Assembly: GCA_019186945.1 (NCBI GenBank)
Contig: JABAQJ010000002.1
Coordinates: 461,897-525,896 of the forward strand
Reading direction: 5' to 3'
Origin: Gemmatimonadaceae bacterium
GTDB taxonomy: Bacteria; Gemmatimonadota; Gemmatimonadetes; Gemmatimonadales; Gemmatimonadaceae
DNA: 64,000 bases
Below the pieces are notes generated by a model. That model saw only the letters and a list, made by a program, of their open reading frames with translations. It did no database searches and was not told the DNA's origin. How positions within the stretch are numbered: position 1 is the stretch's first letter; each line of letters opens with the position of its first letter. Position numbers and translations under genes: made by a program. Shown one piece after another: positions 16,944 to 26,887 of this stretch.

Positions 16944-19391
16944 ATGCCTCGTCCACAGCGTCGCGACGAAATCCTCGGGTCCGAACTGCCGCCGACTCTG
17001 CCGCTCATGGCGCTCCGTTCGACCATCGTATACCCACTCGGTACGATCGCCGTGCAGATGGGATCGCCGGAGAATATGGCGCTCCTCAGATCGCACGAGG
17101 AGCCGGGCCTGATCGTCGCGCTCGTGGTGGCCAGCGGAGACCTGGACGAGGCTATCGATCCGCGCAAGTTCGTGGATCGTGTTGGCGTCGCCGCGCGGGT
17201 GCACGAGCGGATCAATCTTCCGGGCGACACCGTGCAGATCACGCTGCAGGGTTTGCGACGAATCACCGTCGAGTCGATCGAGCAGACGGAGCCCTACGCG
17301 ATCGCGGGTGTACGCGCCGCCAGGGAATCGCTGGCGGAACCAGCCGAACTCGACGACCTGGTGGCGCGTGTCGTTGCAGCTGCAGAGTCCCTTGCCGACA
17401 TGGTGGAACGCATTCCCGACGAGGTTCCGCAGATCCTGAAGATGAACGTCTCGGACCCGGGGCGCTTCGCCGATCTGGCGGCGACCAACATGAACTTCCG
17501 TATCTCGGACAAGGACGAGGTATTGCAGCGATTGGACGTGGGGCAGCGGCTGCGGTTCATCCTGTCGAGGCTGGAGCGTGAAGTGGCGCGGGCCCGCGTC
17601 ATGGAAGACGTGAAGAAGCAGACCGAGGTGAAGATCGAGCAGCACCAACGGGAGTTCTACCTGCGGCAGCAGTTGCGCGCGATCCAGGCCGAGCTGGGCG
17701 AGACGGACCCTGGAGAAAAGGAGTCGGTAGAGCTTCTGAAGAAGATCGACGACGCGCGGCTTCCGGAGCGAGTTGGCCAGGAGGCGCGCCGTGAGACGGA
17801 GCGGCTGAAGATGCTGTCGCCGGCGTCCAGCGAGTACCAGGTGATCCGGACGTACCTCGACTGGATCCTCGCACTGCCGTGGCACAAGCGATCCGGTGAC
17901 GAGCAGATCGAACTGGCCAAGGTGGAGGAACTGCTGGACACCCGACACTACGGGTTGTCGGAGGCCAAGGAACGCATCATCGAGTTCCTGGCGGTGCGCA
18001 AGCTTCGCGGAGGAGATCCGCATGGCCCGATCCTCTGCTTCGTCGGGCCACCGGGCACGGGAAAGACCTCGTTAGGCGAGGCGATCGCCAAGGCGATCGG
18101 GCGTGCGTTCTACCGGATTGCCGTGGGTGGCGTCCGGGACGAAGCCGAAATCCGTGGACACAGGCGCACGTACGTCGGCGCGATGCCCGGACTCCTGCTG
18201 CAGGGGCTCCGCCGCGTGGGCGTGCGGGATCCTGTCCTGATGATCGATGAGATCGACAAGATGTCCGGTGGCGGCGCATCGGGCGATCCGACGGCCGCCA
18301 TGCTGGAGGTGCTGGATCCGTCGCAGAATCATGACTTCGTCGATCACTACCTGAACCTGCCGTTCGATCTGTCGAGCACATTGTTCATCTGCACGGCCAA
18401 CAACTTGTTCGACATACCGCCGGCGCTGCGCGACCGACTCGAGGTTATTCGCATCGCCGGCTATACTATCGAGGAGAAGGTGGAGATCGCGTGGCGGTAT
18501 TTGCTGCCGCGGCTGCTCGAGGAGCACGGTATCACCGGCGCCGACATCCAGTTCACTGACGACGTCCTGGGGTTCATATCGCGTCGCTATTCCCGGGAGG
18601 CAGGGTTGCGGAACTTCGAACGCAACCTGGCGGCGCTGATGCGGAAGCGTGCTCGGCGGAAGGCGGAGGGCGACGACGGAGCGTGGCTAATCGACTTGGC
18701 AAAGGTCGACGAGGTGCTGGGAGCACCACGGTTCGCGGCGGACGAGGCGGAGCAGGAGCCCGAAGTGGGAGCCGTGACGGGCCTGGCGTGGACCGCGACC
18801 GGTGGGGATTTGATGACGATCGAGGCGATTCGGATGCCGGGTGCCGGGAAAATGACAGTGACCGGCCAGTTGGGCGACGTGATGCGCGAGTCGGTGGACG
18901 CAGCATACTCCTACGTGCGTTCCCGCGCCGAATCGCTAGGCGTGTCGGTGGCGCGCCTCAGGGAGTCGGACCTCCACATCCATTTCCCGGCGGGAGCGAT
19001 CCCGAAGGACGGGCCCAGCGCCGGCGTCGCCGTGACGCTGGCCGTTGCCAGTGTGCTGAGCGGCCGCCGGGTGCGACGCGACGTGGCCATGACCGGCGAG
19101 GTGACGCTCAGGGGAAAGGTGCTGGAGATCGGCGGCGTGAAGGAGAAGGCGTTAGCCGCCTACCGCGCCGGAATCCGCCAGGTCCTGTTGCCGTCCGGCA
19201 ACCGAAAGGATCTTCGCGACATCCCCATGGAAGTGCGCGACAACATGACATTCACGTTCGTCAGCACCATGGATGAAGTGTTGCAACTGACACTCCTGCC
19301 GGGCAACCCGCCGACGGCGAGCGACATCACACTCGGCGACATGCCGGAGCCGCTTCCCGTTTCGGTCGAATCAGCGCCGCCGCGGCCGTAG
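16944..19391 (+). CDS. lon: ATP-dependent protease Lon
   Basis: The protein has 815 residues from ATG 16944 (PRPQRRDEILGSELPPTLPL). The N-terminal LON substrate domain comes first and a coiled region near residues 210-250 follows. The AAA+ module has GPPGTGKTSLGEAIA and LMIDEIDKM, and the C-terminal protease domain has the Ser in KDGPSAGVAVTLA and Lys in GGVKEKALAAYRAG. It degrades damaged and regulatory proteins in the cytoplasm. Frames reaching upstream to 16854 are not Lon-like and overlap the ffh-lon promoter region. The 281-bp divergent intergenic region contains a CCCCTAGGGG palindrome (16811-16820) but no heat-shock operator that I recognise. Confidence 0.96.
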   Translation: MPRPQRRDEILGSELPPTLPLMALRSTIVYPLGTIAVQMGSPENMALLRSHEEPGLIVALVVASGDLDEAIDPRKFVDRVGVAARVHERINLPGDTVQITLQGLRRITVESIEQTEPYAIAGVRAARESLAEPAELDDLVARVVAAAESLADMVERIPDEVPQILKMNVSDPGRFADLAATNMNFRISDKDEVLQRLDVGQRLRFILSRLEREVARARVMEDVKKQTEVKIEQHQREFYLRQQLRAIQAELGETDPGEKESVELLKKIDDARLPERVGQEARRETERLKMLSPASSEYQVIRTYLDWILALPWHKRSGDEQIELAKVEELLDTRHYGLSEAKERIIEFLAVRKLRGGDPHGPILCFVGPPGTGKTSLGEAIAKAIGRAFYRIAVGGVRDEAEIRGHRRTYVGAMPGLLLQGLRRVGVRDPVLMIDEIDKMSGGGASGDPTAAMLEVLDPSQNHDFVDHYLNLPFDLSSTLFICTANNLFDIPPALRDRLEVIRIAGYTIEEKVEIAWRYLLPRLLEEHGITGADIQFTDDVLGFISRRYSREAGLRNFERNLAALMRKRARRKAEGDDGAWLIDLAKVDEVLGAPRFAADEAEQEPEVGAVTGLAWTATGGDLMTIEAIRMPGAGKMTVTGQLGDVMRESVDAAYSYVRSRAESLGVSVARLRESDLHIHFPAGAIPKDGPSAGVAVTLAVASVLSGRRVRRDVAMTGEVTLRGKVLEIGGVKEKALAAYRAGIRQVLLPSGNRKDLRDIPMEVRDNMTFTFVSTMDEVLQLTLLPGNPPTASDITLGDMPEPLPVSVESAPPRP

Positions 19392-19564
19392 CCGCGGGAG
19401 ACGCAGTTACATGGACGACACCGATCGTCGGCCCGTGGGCGTGCAGCTCTCCCTGACGGATCGCGCGTGCGCCTCCGGACGACCGATCCGGCGCGGAGAG
19501 GCGGTCACGCACCCCAGTGGATTCGCAAGTCGTGACCGTGGCCCCGAAGTTCTCGCTCCCGGCG

Positions 19565-19602
19565 CCCTTCGCTGTGGCACTAGCCCTTCGCTGTGGCACT
19601 AG
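19565..19602. repeat. 19-bp perfect tandem duplication
   Basis: CCCTTCGCTGTGGCACTAG occurs at 19565-19583 and again at 19584-19602. The second copy covers the stop codon of the minus-strand gene ending at 19599, so its TAG is duplicated 19 bp further on. Confidence 0.9.
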
Positions 19603-20174
19603 CCAAGGGGGATTCCTCCCGCCGGGAGCGCGAACTCGCGCGAGAGATCGATCGACTTCTCGCGAGGCGCCATCAACGGAAAGGGGCCACTGGCGATGGC
19701 GACGGAGGCCTTCAGCCTTCCCGACTTGAAGCCCGTGATGCACGCATCGCGAATCACGAGCGTGGCCGCCTCGACCTTCACTGTGCCGACGACATCGAAA
19801 CGCATCGCCGGCAGGTCAACGCCGTTGAGGCTGATCGCTACCGTTGGGTGCAACGTCAGGCCGACGGTGTGATCGTACAATGTGATTTCGCCGACAACCG
19901 GTTTCGCCGCCGGACCCCGCTTCGCGGCCGTGACCAGTTCCCTCCGCTGGCGCCAGGTCTCCTTCAACAGGTCGGCGACTGGCCTCCTGAGCGCGCTACC
20001 CAGCAGGCCCAGTATGTCTTCGCCCAAGGCTGTCCCGGACAATTGGTTCACGGCGCGTGCCCGGCTCGTCAGCGCATCCACCAACTTCCTTCGTTCGGCG
20101 GCGCTCAGGGCAAGCCCCTTCGCCTCGGCGTCGAGCCCGGCAACCGCCTCGAAGGTGAGCAAGTCGTCAGACAT
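19599..20174 (-). CDS. Unknown protein coupled to the PASTA gene
   Basis: The protein has 191 residues and no signal peptide or membrane segment. The first 85 residues look helical (LSAAERRKLVDALTSRARAV, DLLKETWRQRRELVTAA). The rest looks like a beta-rich domain (GEITLYDHTVGLTLHPTVAI, VGTVKVEAATLVIRDACITG). I recognise no family. ATG at 20174 lies 8 bp inside the end of the PASTA gene, so the two are translationally coupled. The cytoplasmic tail of the PASTA protein is a possible partner; this is inference. The stop codon lies in a 19-bp tandem duplication. Confidence 0.7.
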   Translation of the reverse strand: MSDDLLTFEAVAGLDAEAKGLALSAAERRKLVDALTSRARAVNQLSGTALGEDILGLLGSALRRPVADLLKETWRQRRELVTAAKRGPAAKPVVGEITLYDHTVGLTLHPTVAISLNGVDLPAMRFDVVGTVKVEAATLVIRDACITGFKSGRLKASVAIASGPFPLMAPREKSIDLSREFALPAGGIPLG

Positions 20175-22152
20175 TGTGCCACTCCTCCGATGCGATCATC
20201 GTCGGCGCTTCCGTGTGGACCACGACCGGGTCGCGCGTCACTTCGATCGTGAGGTACAACGCCCGCTCGACGATCGATCGGTCGGTGGCGCGATCTATCG
20301 TGGCGGCGTCAGCCGGTCCGGTCACCAGCCGCAGACTGACGGACGGCACGGCGGTGGTGGGCGGACGTCCCGGCCACGCCAGGATGACGACACCTGCGAG
20401 GAGGACGATACCGGCCGCCAGCAGTGCGATCGGAGGAACGATCGGGATCACGAGTCGCGCCGCCACGGTGCTCGAGCCGCGCACCACTGCGTCGAACGGC
20501 GGGAACTGACTGTCGACGGTGGCGCGCAGGACCAGGGCGCGCCGCGGCGGGAGCAGCGGCATCGAGAGTCCATCGCGACGCGCGCGATCCCGCGCCCGAC
20601 TCTCCGTCAGCCCAAACAGATTCGGCACACGTACCACGAGACTGTCGGCTACCAGACCCACCGTGGAATCGGCCGAGGCGATCGCACCCGGCGCCGGATC
20701 CTGGTCCACTACCACGGCGGAGGTATCGAGGAAGCCACTGATCGCGACACGGCCGAAGCCCTCCCCTCGCAGGACGCGCTGTGCGCTATCCAGCGAGAGG
20801 CGCCGGACATCGGGTAGGCGCAGACGTGGCGGCGAGTGCGGTTCCATGCCGATCGTAATCGCGACCGCAGCACCGGCTGGCAACGTGTCGCCGGCAGCCG
20901 GACGCTGGCGAAGGACCAGGGCCGTTGTATCTGACGGCTCGACATCCACGGCGCCCAGGGAGAGCCCGGCGGCGGCAAGGATCGAGTCCGCTCCGGCAAG
21001 CGTACGACCTCCAACGTCGGGTACGCGAAGGGAGATGACGCGCTCCGGATACCCGATCGTCAGCTCCACTTGCGATCCAGCCTCGACCAGCGTTCCCTCT
21101 TCGGGATCGGTGGCGATCACGCTCCCGGTGCCGCCCCGAATCGCTCGTCGCCGGACCCCGCGCAGCGCCAGTCCCACCGACGCGAGAAGGCTCTCGGCCG
21201 ACGCTTCGGTGCGGCCGGACAGACTTGGCACGGCCACCAGCGGTGGCGGCATGGCGATCGTGAGATCTACGCGATCGCCAGGATGGGCGCTCGACCCCTC
21301 ATGCGGTTCCTGGTGTTCGACGCGGCCGGATGCGCCCCGACGCGCGATGGCAATGATTCGCCCGGTATCCAGGCCGATCCGGAGGAGAACATCGCGCGCC
21401 TGCGCGATCGTCAACCCGTAGAGTGCCGGTACAGAAACCGACGGCAGGGCGAGATGCGGACCTCGCGATACCCAGACGACGACATCGCTCCCCGGCGGTA
21501 CCCGCAACCCGGATTGCGGACTCTGACGGAAGACGCGGCCGGCAGGCTGCAAGTCGGAATAGTCCATCGAGTCCGCCGCCAGCCGCAACTTGTTGGCGCG
21601 AATGACTCGCAGCGCCGTGCGCCGCTCCATCCCGTAGAGGTCAGGGACGATCGCATCCTGAGGCACGAGAGTTGGCGGAGTATCGCGTTCTCCTTGCGTG
21701 CTCCCGGTCGGCCGTGGGCGCGAAGTGTCCGTTCCAGGCGAAAGGCGTCGCGGGCGAGCACCCTGCCCCAGGATCGCTCCCGCCATCGCGGATCTCCGGG
21801 GAATCGCGACCCAAAGCGTGTCGACCTTCGTGATCGCAACGGGCCTTCCGGCGGCGGGACGCTGCCGGAGCACCTGGTTTGGCGGAACTCCCGGAGCGAC
21901 CGAATCGATCTGCACGATGGTATGTGCGGTGAACGAAAGTGCGGCACGGGCGGACGCGACGCTCATGCCGACAACGTTCGGGATTCGCCGCTGCTGCGCC
22001 GTGCGGGCCTGGCGCTGGAGCGTGACAGCGTTCGTCGCGGCGCTCGCTCGGCGGCTGTCCGGCCGCTGCGCGCCCAGCGGTGCCACGACAGCAGCGTCGC
22101 TCCCGAGCGCCATCAGCAAGAAACCGAGGTGCCAGCGACAGGACATGGGCAA
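20167..22152 (-). CDS. Seven-PASTA-repeat membrane protein without a kinase domain
   Basis: The 661-residue protein has an N-terminal signal peptide (WHLGFLLMALGSDAAVVA). Seven PASTA-type repeats follow, opening with IPNVVGMSVASARAAL, VPDLYGMERRTALRVI, PALYGLTIAQARDVLL, VPSLSGRTEASAESLL, VPDVGGRTLAGADSIL, LPDVRRLSLDSAQRVL and VPNLFGLTESRARDRA. A membrane segment near 575-605 (PPIALLAAGIVLLAGVVILA) and a cytoplasmic tail of about 60 residues end the protein. PASTA modules in PknB kinases and PBPs bind muropeptides or wall. Here they are on an exported type I protein with no enzyme domain. It is followed with an 8-bp overlap by an unknown gene. Confidence 0.85.
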   Translation of the reverse strand: MPMSCRWHLGFLLMALGSDAAVVAPLGAQRPDSRRASAATNAVTLQRQARTAQQRRIPNVVGMSVASARAALSFTAHTIVQIDSVAPGVPPNQVLRQRPAAGRPVAITKVDTLWVAIPRRSAMAGAILGQGARPRRLSPGTDTSRPRPTGSTQGERDTPPTLVPQDAIVPDLYGMERRTALRVIRANKLRLAADSMDYSDLQPAGRVFRQSPQSGLRVPPGSDVVVWVSRGPHLALPSVSVPALYGLTIAQARDVLLRIGLDTGRIIAIARRGASGRVEHQEPHEGSSAHPGDRVDLTIAMPPPLVAVPSLSGRTEASAESLLASVGLALRGVRRRAIRGGTGSVIATDPEEGTLVEAGSQVELTIGYPERVISLRVPDVGGRTLAGADSILAAAGLSLGAVDVEPSDTTALVLRQRPAAGDTLPAGAAVAITIGMEPHSPPRLRLPDVRRLSLDSAQRVLRGEGFGRVAISGFLDTSAVVVDQDPAPGAIASADSTVGLVADSLVVRVPNLFGLTESRARDRARRDGLSMPLLPPRRALVLRATVDSQFPPFDAVVRGSSTVAARLVIPIVPPIALLAAGIVLLAGVVILAWPGRPPTTAVPSVSLRLVTGPADAATIDRATDRSIVERALYLTIEVTRDPVVVHTEAPTMIASEEWHNV

Positions 22153-22280
22153 CGAAATCCGTCCGTCTCGCGCGTCACGCGCAAGATACCTTGATTCGAC
22201 GCGGCTCGCAGGGGCGGTCCGCGGACGACTGAGGTCTCACGGTCGAGCCACGGCCGCGCCTCGGTCGAACAGGTCGCGAA

Positions 22281-23588
22281 TCAGAAGAAACGCTGCGCCA
22301 CGTACAGCAGGAGTCCGGCCAGTCCGCCCACCAGAGTACCATTGATGCGGATGAACTGCAGATCCCGGCCGATCGCCAACTCGATTCGTCGTGAGGTCGC
22401 CTTTGGATCCCACTGGCGCACCGTATGCGCGATCAGGTCAGCGACCTCCTGTTCGTAACGCCTGACGACTGCGACGACGCCTTCGGAAATCCAGCCATCG
22501 ATCCTGGCCTTGAGCGCCGGATCGTTCAGGATAGCCTCACCCATTGCGCTGAGCCCGCGCTGGATCGCATCCGGATTGAATCCTTCAGGTGACTCGGCGT
22601 GGCGGGCGATCGAGCCCTTTGCGTCACGCCAGAGCGACGCCGAAAAGGCCCGAACGGCCTCCGCATTCAGGATCTCTTCCTTGATCTGCTCGGCCTTGAG
22701 GATGACCTCCGGCGATGCCTGCAGTTTCACGATGAACTCGTCCAGGGCGAGATCGAAGCGTTGGCGAAGCGGGTGATTCGGATCGTTGTGCACATCCTGC
22801 ATCGTGCGGTCGAGCGCAGCGACGATCTTTCTGGCGATGCGGTCGTCGATCGCCCCGGGGATCCACCACGGGCTTTCCGACTCGACGCGTTCCCGGATGA
22901 GATCCTGATTCTCGGCGATGGCGCGGGCGGTGAGGCGGATCGCATCGTCGAGCAGCGCCTGATGACGGTTTCCGGCGGTAAACACGGACAGCATGCGTCC
23001 AAGGATCGGGGCGACCTGCATGCCGCGGATACGTTCCAGCACGGCGTGGCCGATCAGCCCCTGCACGTAGTCGTCACGGAGGACGTTGGCGCCCGCGGAC
23101 AGGCCACGGGCGACCTGGCGTGCGATCGCGCGGCCGCTGGACGGGTCCATCATCCAGCGGGCGATCCTGTCCGCCGGCTGCAACGAAGCCAGTCGATGGG
23201 CGACGACGTCTCTGTTGAGGAAGTTGCGCTGCACGAACAGGCCGAGCGTGACGCCGACGCGGTCCTTTCTGGTCGGGATGATCGCCGTATGAGGGATCGG
23301 GATGCCTAACGGGTGCTTGAACAGAGCCGTAACGGCAAACCAGTCGGCCAGTCCCCCCACCATCGCCGCTTCCGCCGTGGCACGGACGTACCCCAGCCAC
23401 GGGAAGGACGGTTCGAGCAGGCGCGACACGACGAACACGGCTGTCGATAGCAGCAGCAGGCCAGTGGCCCAGCGCTTCATCCGATCGAGTCGTCGCTGCC
23501 GTTCCGCCTCGTCCTCCGGCCGCACGGGTTGCGGCTGGGACAGCGCCGCAGCTCCGACAGTCACCGCCCCGTCCCCACTCGTACGCAT
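22281..23588 (-). CDS. DUF445 family membrane protein
   Basis: The protein has about 435 residues from ATG 23588 (alternative GTG at 23612). One membrane segment lies near residues 40-60 (WATGLLLLSTAVFVV). The DUF445 hallmark GGLADWFAVTALFKHPLGIPIPHTAIIP follows, then a long helical region and a C-terminal hydrophobic end, NGTLVGGLAGLLLYVAQRFF. The biochemical role of the family is unknown; topology suggests a large domain tethered at both ends. It lies directly behind the HELVH lipoprotein gene. CGTTAGGC occurs within the hallmark (HPLGIP). Confidence 0.88.
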   Translation of the reverse strand: MRTSGDGAVTVGAAALSQPQPVRPEDEAERQRRLDRMKRWATGLLLLSTAVFVVSRLLEPSFPWLGYVRATAEAAMVGGLADWFAVTALFKHPLGIPIPHTAIIPTRKDRVGVTLGLFVQRNFLNRDVVAHRLASLQPADRIARWMMDPSSGRAIARQVARGLSAGANVLRDDYVQGLIGHAVLERIRGMQVAPILGRMLSVFTAGNRHQALLDDAIRLTARAIAENQDLIRERVESESPWWIPGAIDDRIARKIVAALDRTMQDVHNDPNHPLRQRFDLALDEFIVKLQASPEVILKAEQIKEEILNAEAVRAFSASLWRDAKGSIARHAESPEGFNPDAIQRGLSAMGEAILNDPALKARIDGWISEGVVAVVRRYEQEVADLIAHTVRQWDPKATSRRIELAIGRDLQFIRINGTLVGGLAGLLLYVAQRFF

Positions 23589-23613
23589 GGGAACCTCGGT
23601 CGCGCTGCGCACG

Positions 23614-24864
23614 TCAATCGTGGAGCGTGACCGTCTTCAGGTTCAACACATCGGCGGACACTCCGGCGGGGACATCCGCCAACACAACCGCCGGCCGTCC
23701 TCCGATCTCCACGGCCGTCACGGCGATCGTCCGCCCGTCCGCCGCGTACGTCCGCCGCTGTTCGGTCGCCGTTTGCGGACGCATCGTGCCGAAACGCTTG
23801 AGCAGGCCCGTGTCCAGGAGGTCGAAAAACTCTCCCGCGTCGACCGCGGAGTCCCAGACCGTTACCCAGACAATGCCATCGCCACGGCCGGTGTTCACCA
23901 GCATGAACCGATCGCCATCCCACCCGCTGGCTCCGCGCACGGCGCCATTCTGGTCCTTCAGGTACTCGTACAGGAGCAACCGCGTCTCGAACTCGCCCAG
24001 CCCGTTCTGATAGACCGACCGTCCAGACGACGGCGGCGGCAGCACGACGGTCGTCGGCTCGTCGGGTGCATCGCCGAAGAAGCGATCCTCGTGCATCACC
24101 TGCTCGGTGGAGACGGGCAGCTTCTCGAATGGCGGTACATCCGGGTAGTGCCCCTTGAATCGCCGAATGAACTCGGCGCCGCTCAAGTACGGGAAGAGCA
24201 GCGTCTCCTGCAGTATCAACGGCGCGGACGCGAACGTCGGCATCGATGCCTGCGAGTCTCGTATGAGCTGGCGGACGCGGTCCCAGCCACCGGGGAGTGC
24301 CGTGGCGAGGTTGATTCCGCCCAACTGTTCGAGCGTCGCCTGCCCCTCGATCACCGCCTGCGACGCCATCTGCCGATCGTTATCCGTGCGCGATTTCTGC
24401 AGCGAATCCAGATTCACGTACTGATCCTGCAGGGCATGCACGAGTTCGTGCCGGATCGTGATCTCGACGATTTCCGGAGCGGCGCCCTTGACCACGTAGA
24501 GCGTCTTGGCTGACGGATCGTAGTATCCCGCGACCTGCTCAGTCAGCAGGTCGAGCATGAACTTGCGCAGATCCAGCGAATCCGGCAGGAGCCCCAGACG
24601 CTTGTATGCGCGCTCCGTGCCGGTGACCTCGCTGTCGGGGAGCTCGGTGTTGAAGCGTTGCTCCAGGAACTGGCGCACTTCGTCTCTGGTCCGTTCCTCG
24701 AGCCTGGGTGGCTGCTTGAACTTGAGGCCAATCGACCGCTCGAGCCTGGGTACTGCGTCCGCCACCTGCGACGCATACGGCCCTCCGTCACCGGCTCGGC
24801 GTTCCCCACCACCGCAGGCGCCAAGCGCGAACAGCGTCAGACAGATTGCAGCATTTCGACCCAT
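23614..24864 (-). CDS. Lipoprotein with HELVH zinc-protease motif
   Basis: The 416-residue protein has a lipobox, F-A-L-G-A-C, so Cys17 would carry lipid. A gluzincin-like HExxH lies at 139-143 (RHELVHALQDQ), and downstream EGQATLEQLGG could supply a Glu ligand. The preceding stretch DLLTEQVAGYYDPSAKTLYV resembles secreted or DUF-type metallopeptidase domains. It probably acts at the periplasmic membrane face. Its start overlaps the end of the AAA ATPase gene by 28 bp, indicating coupling. The substrate is unknown, and the third zinc ligand is my guess. Confidence 0.8.
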   Translation of the reverse strand: MGRNAAICLTLFALGACGGGERRAGDGGPYASQVADAVPRLERSIGLKFKQPPRLEERTRDEVRQFLEQRFNTELPDSEVTGTERAYKRLGLLPDSLDLRKFMLDLLTEQVAGYYDPSAKTLYVVKGAAPEIVEITIRHELVHALQDQYVNLDSLQKSRTDNDRQMASQAVIEGQATLEQLGGINLATALPGGWDRVRQLIRDSQASMPTFASAPLILQETLLFPYLSGAEFIRRFKGHYPDVPPFEKLPVSTEQVMHEDRFFGDAPDEPTTVVLPPPSSGRSVYQNGLGEFETRLLLYEYLKDQNGAVRGASGWDGDRFMLVNTGRGDGIVWVTVWDSAVDAGEFFDLLDTGLLKRFGTMRPQTATEQRRTYAADGRTIAVTAVEIGGRPAVVLADVPAGVSADVLNLKTVTLHD

Positions 24865-26036
24865 GTCACCTGATGTCCCGTGGCAACCGCGACCACGCGC
24901 GCGATATCCGCGCCCCGGACGACGATGCCACGCAAGAGGAGCTGTTCACGGATTTCCCGATCCAGGGTGGCAAGATCGTCGGTTGGCAGCGTTGCTGCCA
25001 TCGGGTCGGCCGATTCCGATGGCACCGAGACGGCCGCAGGACGCGACGGTGGCGTGGCGGCGGGCGCCCCGACCAGCATAGCCTCGATTTCTGCCCCGAA
25101 CCGTTCCAGGGCGGCGAATCCGTCGCGAGCGATTTCGGATACCTCCTCGCTCACCAGGTCGTCAGGCGACTCCGCACGAGCCCGCTCCTGGTCACGTCGC
25201 TGCGCCATGCTGCGCAACAGCGCGCGCCGGCGGCCAACAAGCGGTTCGACGTCTGCTGAGTACTGGGCAATCGCTTGGAGATGCGCGCACGCCTCATCCA
25301 ATGCGTCGATCGCCCGATCAGGCCGACGGCGATCGGTTTGGTGCTCGTCCGTCAAGCGGACCGCGGCGTGAACGGCGTCGTCGCTGATTACGACATTGTG
25401 GTGTCTCTCGAGACGCAGGAGCCGCGCTCGGAGGATGTCCATGGTCGCTTCCGCGGAGAGTTCCCGTACCAAGACGCGCTGGAAGCGACGTTCCAGCGCG
25501 GGATCTCCACAGATCCAGCGCTCGTACTCCTCGCTCGTCGTCGCACCGATGACTCGAAAGTCGCCTCGGACCAGAGCTGGCTTGAGCATATTGGCGGCAT
25601 CCATCGCCACGCCAATCGCCGTCCCCTGTCCGATCAGATTGTGCAGTTCATCCACGAACAGGATCACATCCGGATCGGCGCTCACTTCGGCAACGAGTAC
25701 CCGGATGCGCTCCTCGTATTGGCCGCGGTAGGACGTTCCGGCAAGCAACGACGTGTGGTCCAGCGCCAGCACGCGAGCGCTTCGCAACGCCAGCGGAACC
25801 TGACCGCCAGTCAACCGTTGGGCCAGGCCTTCGGCAATCGCGGTCTTGCCTACACCGGCCGGTCCGACGAGCGCGGGATTGTTCTTGCCTTGGCGCAGCA
25901 GAATATCGATTACGCGGGCGATCTCCTCGTCACGACACCGCACCGGTTCGAGCCGATCGGCCCGGGCATCCGCGGTAAGGTCTCGGGTGAATTGCGCGAG
26001 TGCCCCAGTCAGGGGCCGAGAGAGGTCGTCGTTCAC
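24837..26036 (-). CDS. One-ring ClpB/ClpC-type AAA+ ATPase (D1 only)
   Basis: GTG at 26036 overlaps the prepilin-peptidase stop (GTGA), giving 399 residues. No Clp N domain is present. The D1 ring is complete: Walker A GPAGVGKT at 58-65, pore loop in [15 protein letters not shown], Walker [11 protein letters not shown], sensor [13 protein letters not shown] and Arg finger [11 protein letters not shown] shortened coiled middle region follows. The protein stops in a segment ([23 protein letters not shown]) that in ClpB/ClpC links D1 to D2, so D2 is wholly missing. With no ClpP-docking tail it may be a remodelling ATPase rather than a proteolytic one. Coupling to a protease lipoprotein gene is notable. 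Confidence 0.85.
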   Translation of the reverse strand: MNDDLSRPLTGALAQFTRDLTADARADRLEPVRCRDEEIARVIDILLRQGKNNPALVGPAGVGKTAIAEGLAQRLTGGQVPLALRSARVLALDHTSLLAGTSYRGQYEERIRVLVAEVSADPDVILFVDELHNLIGQGTAIGVAMDAANMLKPALVRGDFRVIGATTSEEYERWICGDPALERRFQRVLVRELSAEATMDILRARLLRLERHHNVVISDDAVHAAVRLTDEHQTDRRRPDRAIDALDEACAHLQAIAQYSADVEPLVGRRRALLRSMAQRRDQERARAESPDDLVSEEVSEIARDGFAALERFGAEIEAMLVGAPAATPPSRPAAVSVPSESADPMAATLPTDDLATLDREIREQLLLRGIVVRGADIARVVAVATGHQVTWVEMLQSV

Positions 26037-26887
26037 GGGACGAGGAGGACGCTGCGAAGGTACCAGTCGATCAGAGGCTGTCCCCAAAGCAACGCGGCGA
26101 GCGCTGCTGGGGCAAGGAAGACACCGAACGGTACCTGAGGCATCGGTTCGCGTACGCCCGTTTCGATGAGCTCCAGTTGATCGCCGAGCCGCCGACGCCA
26201 TCTGACAACGGGGTACACGATCGCGATGAAGCCGATCGCACCGAGCAGCGCGCCGAGGAAAATCGTCAGGAGCGTTCGCGGTGTACCAAGTGCCGCTCCA
26301 ACCACAGCCATGAGCGTGACGTCGCCGAAACCCATCGCTTCTCGCTTGAGCATGACTTCACCGAGCCAACCGACGATGGAGATGGCCCCAGCCCCGACGC
26401 ACGCCCCGACCATGGCATCGTACGGCGACGCAAACGCCGACGTTTCGCCGAGGAGAGTGAAGATGACTGCGGTCGCCAACGTCCAGACGATCCCGAAGAC
26501 AGTAAAACCGTCAGGAATGAGGTAGTGCTTTGCATCCGTGAGGGCGATCCCGAACAGCGTCGTGCCAAACACCGCAACGCGGAGAGCCTCAGCCGTCGGG
26601 CCAAAGCGCATGACGGCCGCCAGCCAGCCCGAGGCGACCAGCAGCTCGACCAGCGGATATTGTCCGGAAATGGGCAGTGCGCAGCGACGACACTTGCCGC
26701 GCAGGATCAACCAGCTCGCGATCGGCACGTTGTCGTACCACGCTATGCCGGTGCCGCACCGCGGGCACCGCGATCGCGGCCTTACGACCGAGAGGTCGAG
26801 CGGCCAACGCGCGACACATACGTTGAGGAAAGATCCCACGCACGCCCCGACCACGAAGGCGTATACGCCAAGGACTGTATCCGTCAC
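26033..26887 (-). CDS. Type 4 prepilin peptidase (A24)
   Basis: The 284-residue polytopic protein begins with [17 protein letters not shown] four-Cys zinc site, CPRCG...CRRC, follows. The catalytic aspartates are in [16 protein letters not shown] and the GxGD motif [12 protein letters not shown]. It cleaves and N-methylates prepilins or pseudopilins in the inner membrane. No pilin or secretion gene is in the window. The start overlaps the methyltransferase stop and its end overlaps the AAA gene, both as GTGA. It would be PilD or GspO; the target system cannot be told. Confidence 0.93.
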   Translation of the reverse strand: MTDTVLGVYAFVVGACVGSFLNVCVARWPLDLSVVRPRSRCPRCGTGIAWYDNVPIASWLILRGKCRRCALPISGQYPLVELLVASGWLAAVMRFGPTAEALRVAVFGTTLFGIALTDAKHYLIPDGFTVFGIVWTLATAVIFTLLGETSAFASPYDAMVGACVGAGAISIVGWLGEVMLKREAMGFGDVTLMAVVGAALGTPRTLLTIFLGALLGAIGFIAIVYPVVRWRRRLGDQLELIETGVREPMPQVPFGVFLAPAALAALLWGQPLIDWYLRSVLLVP

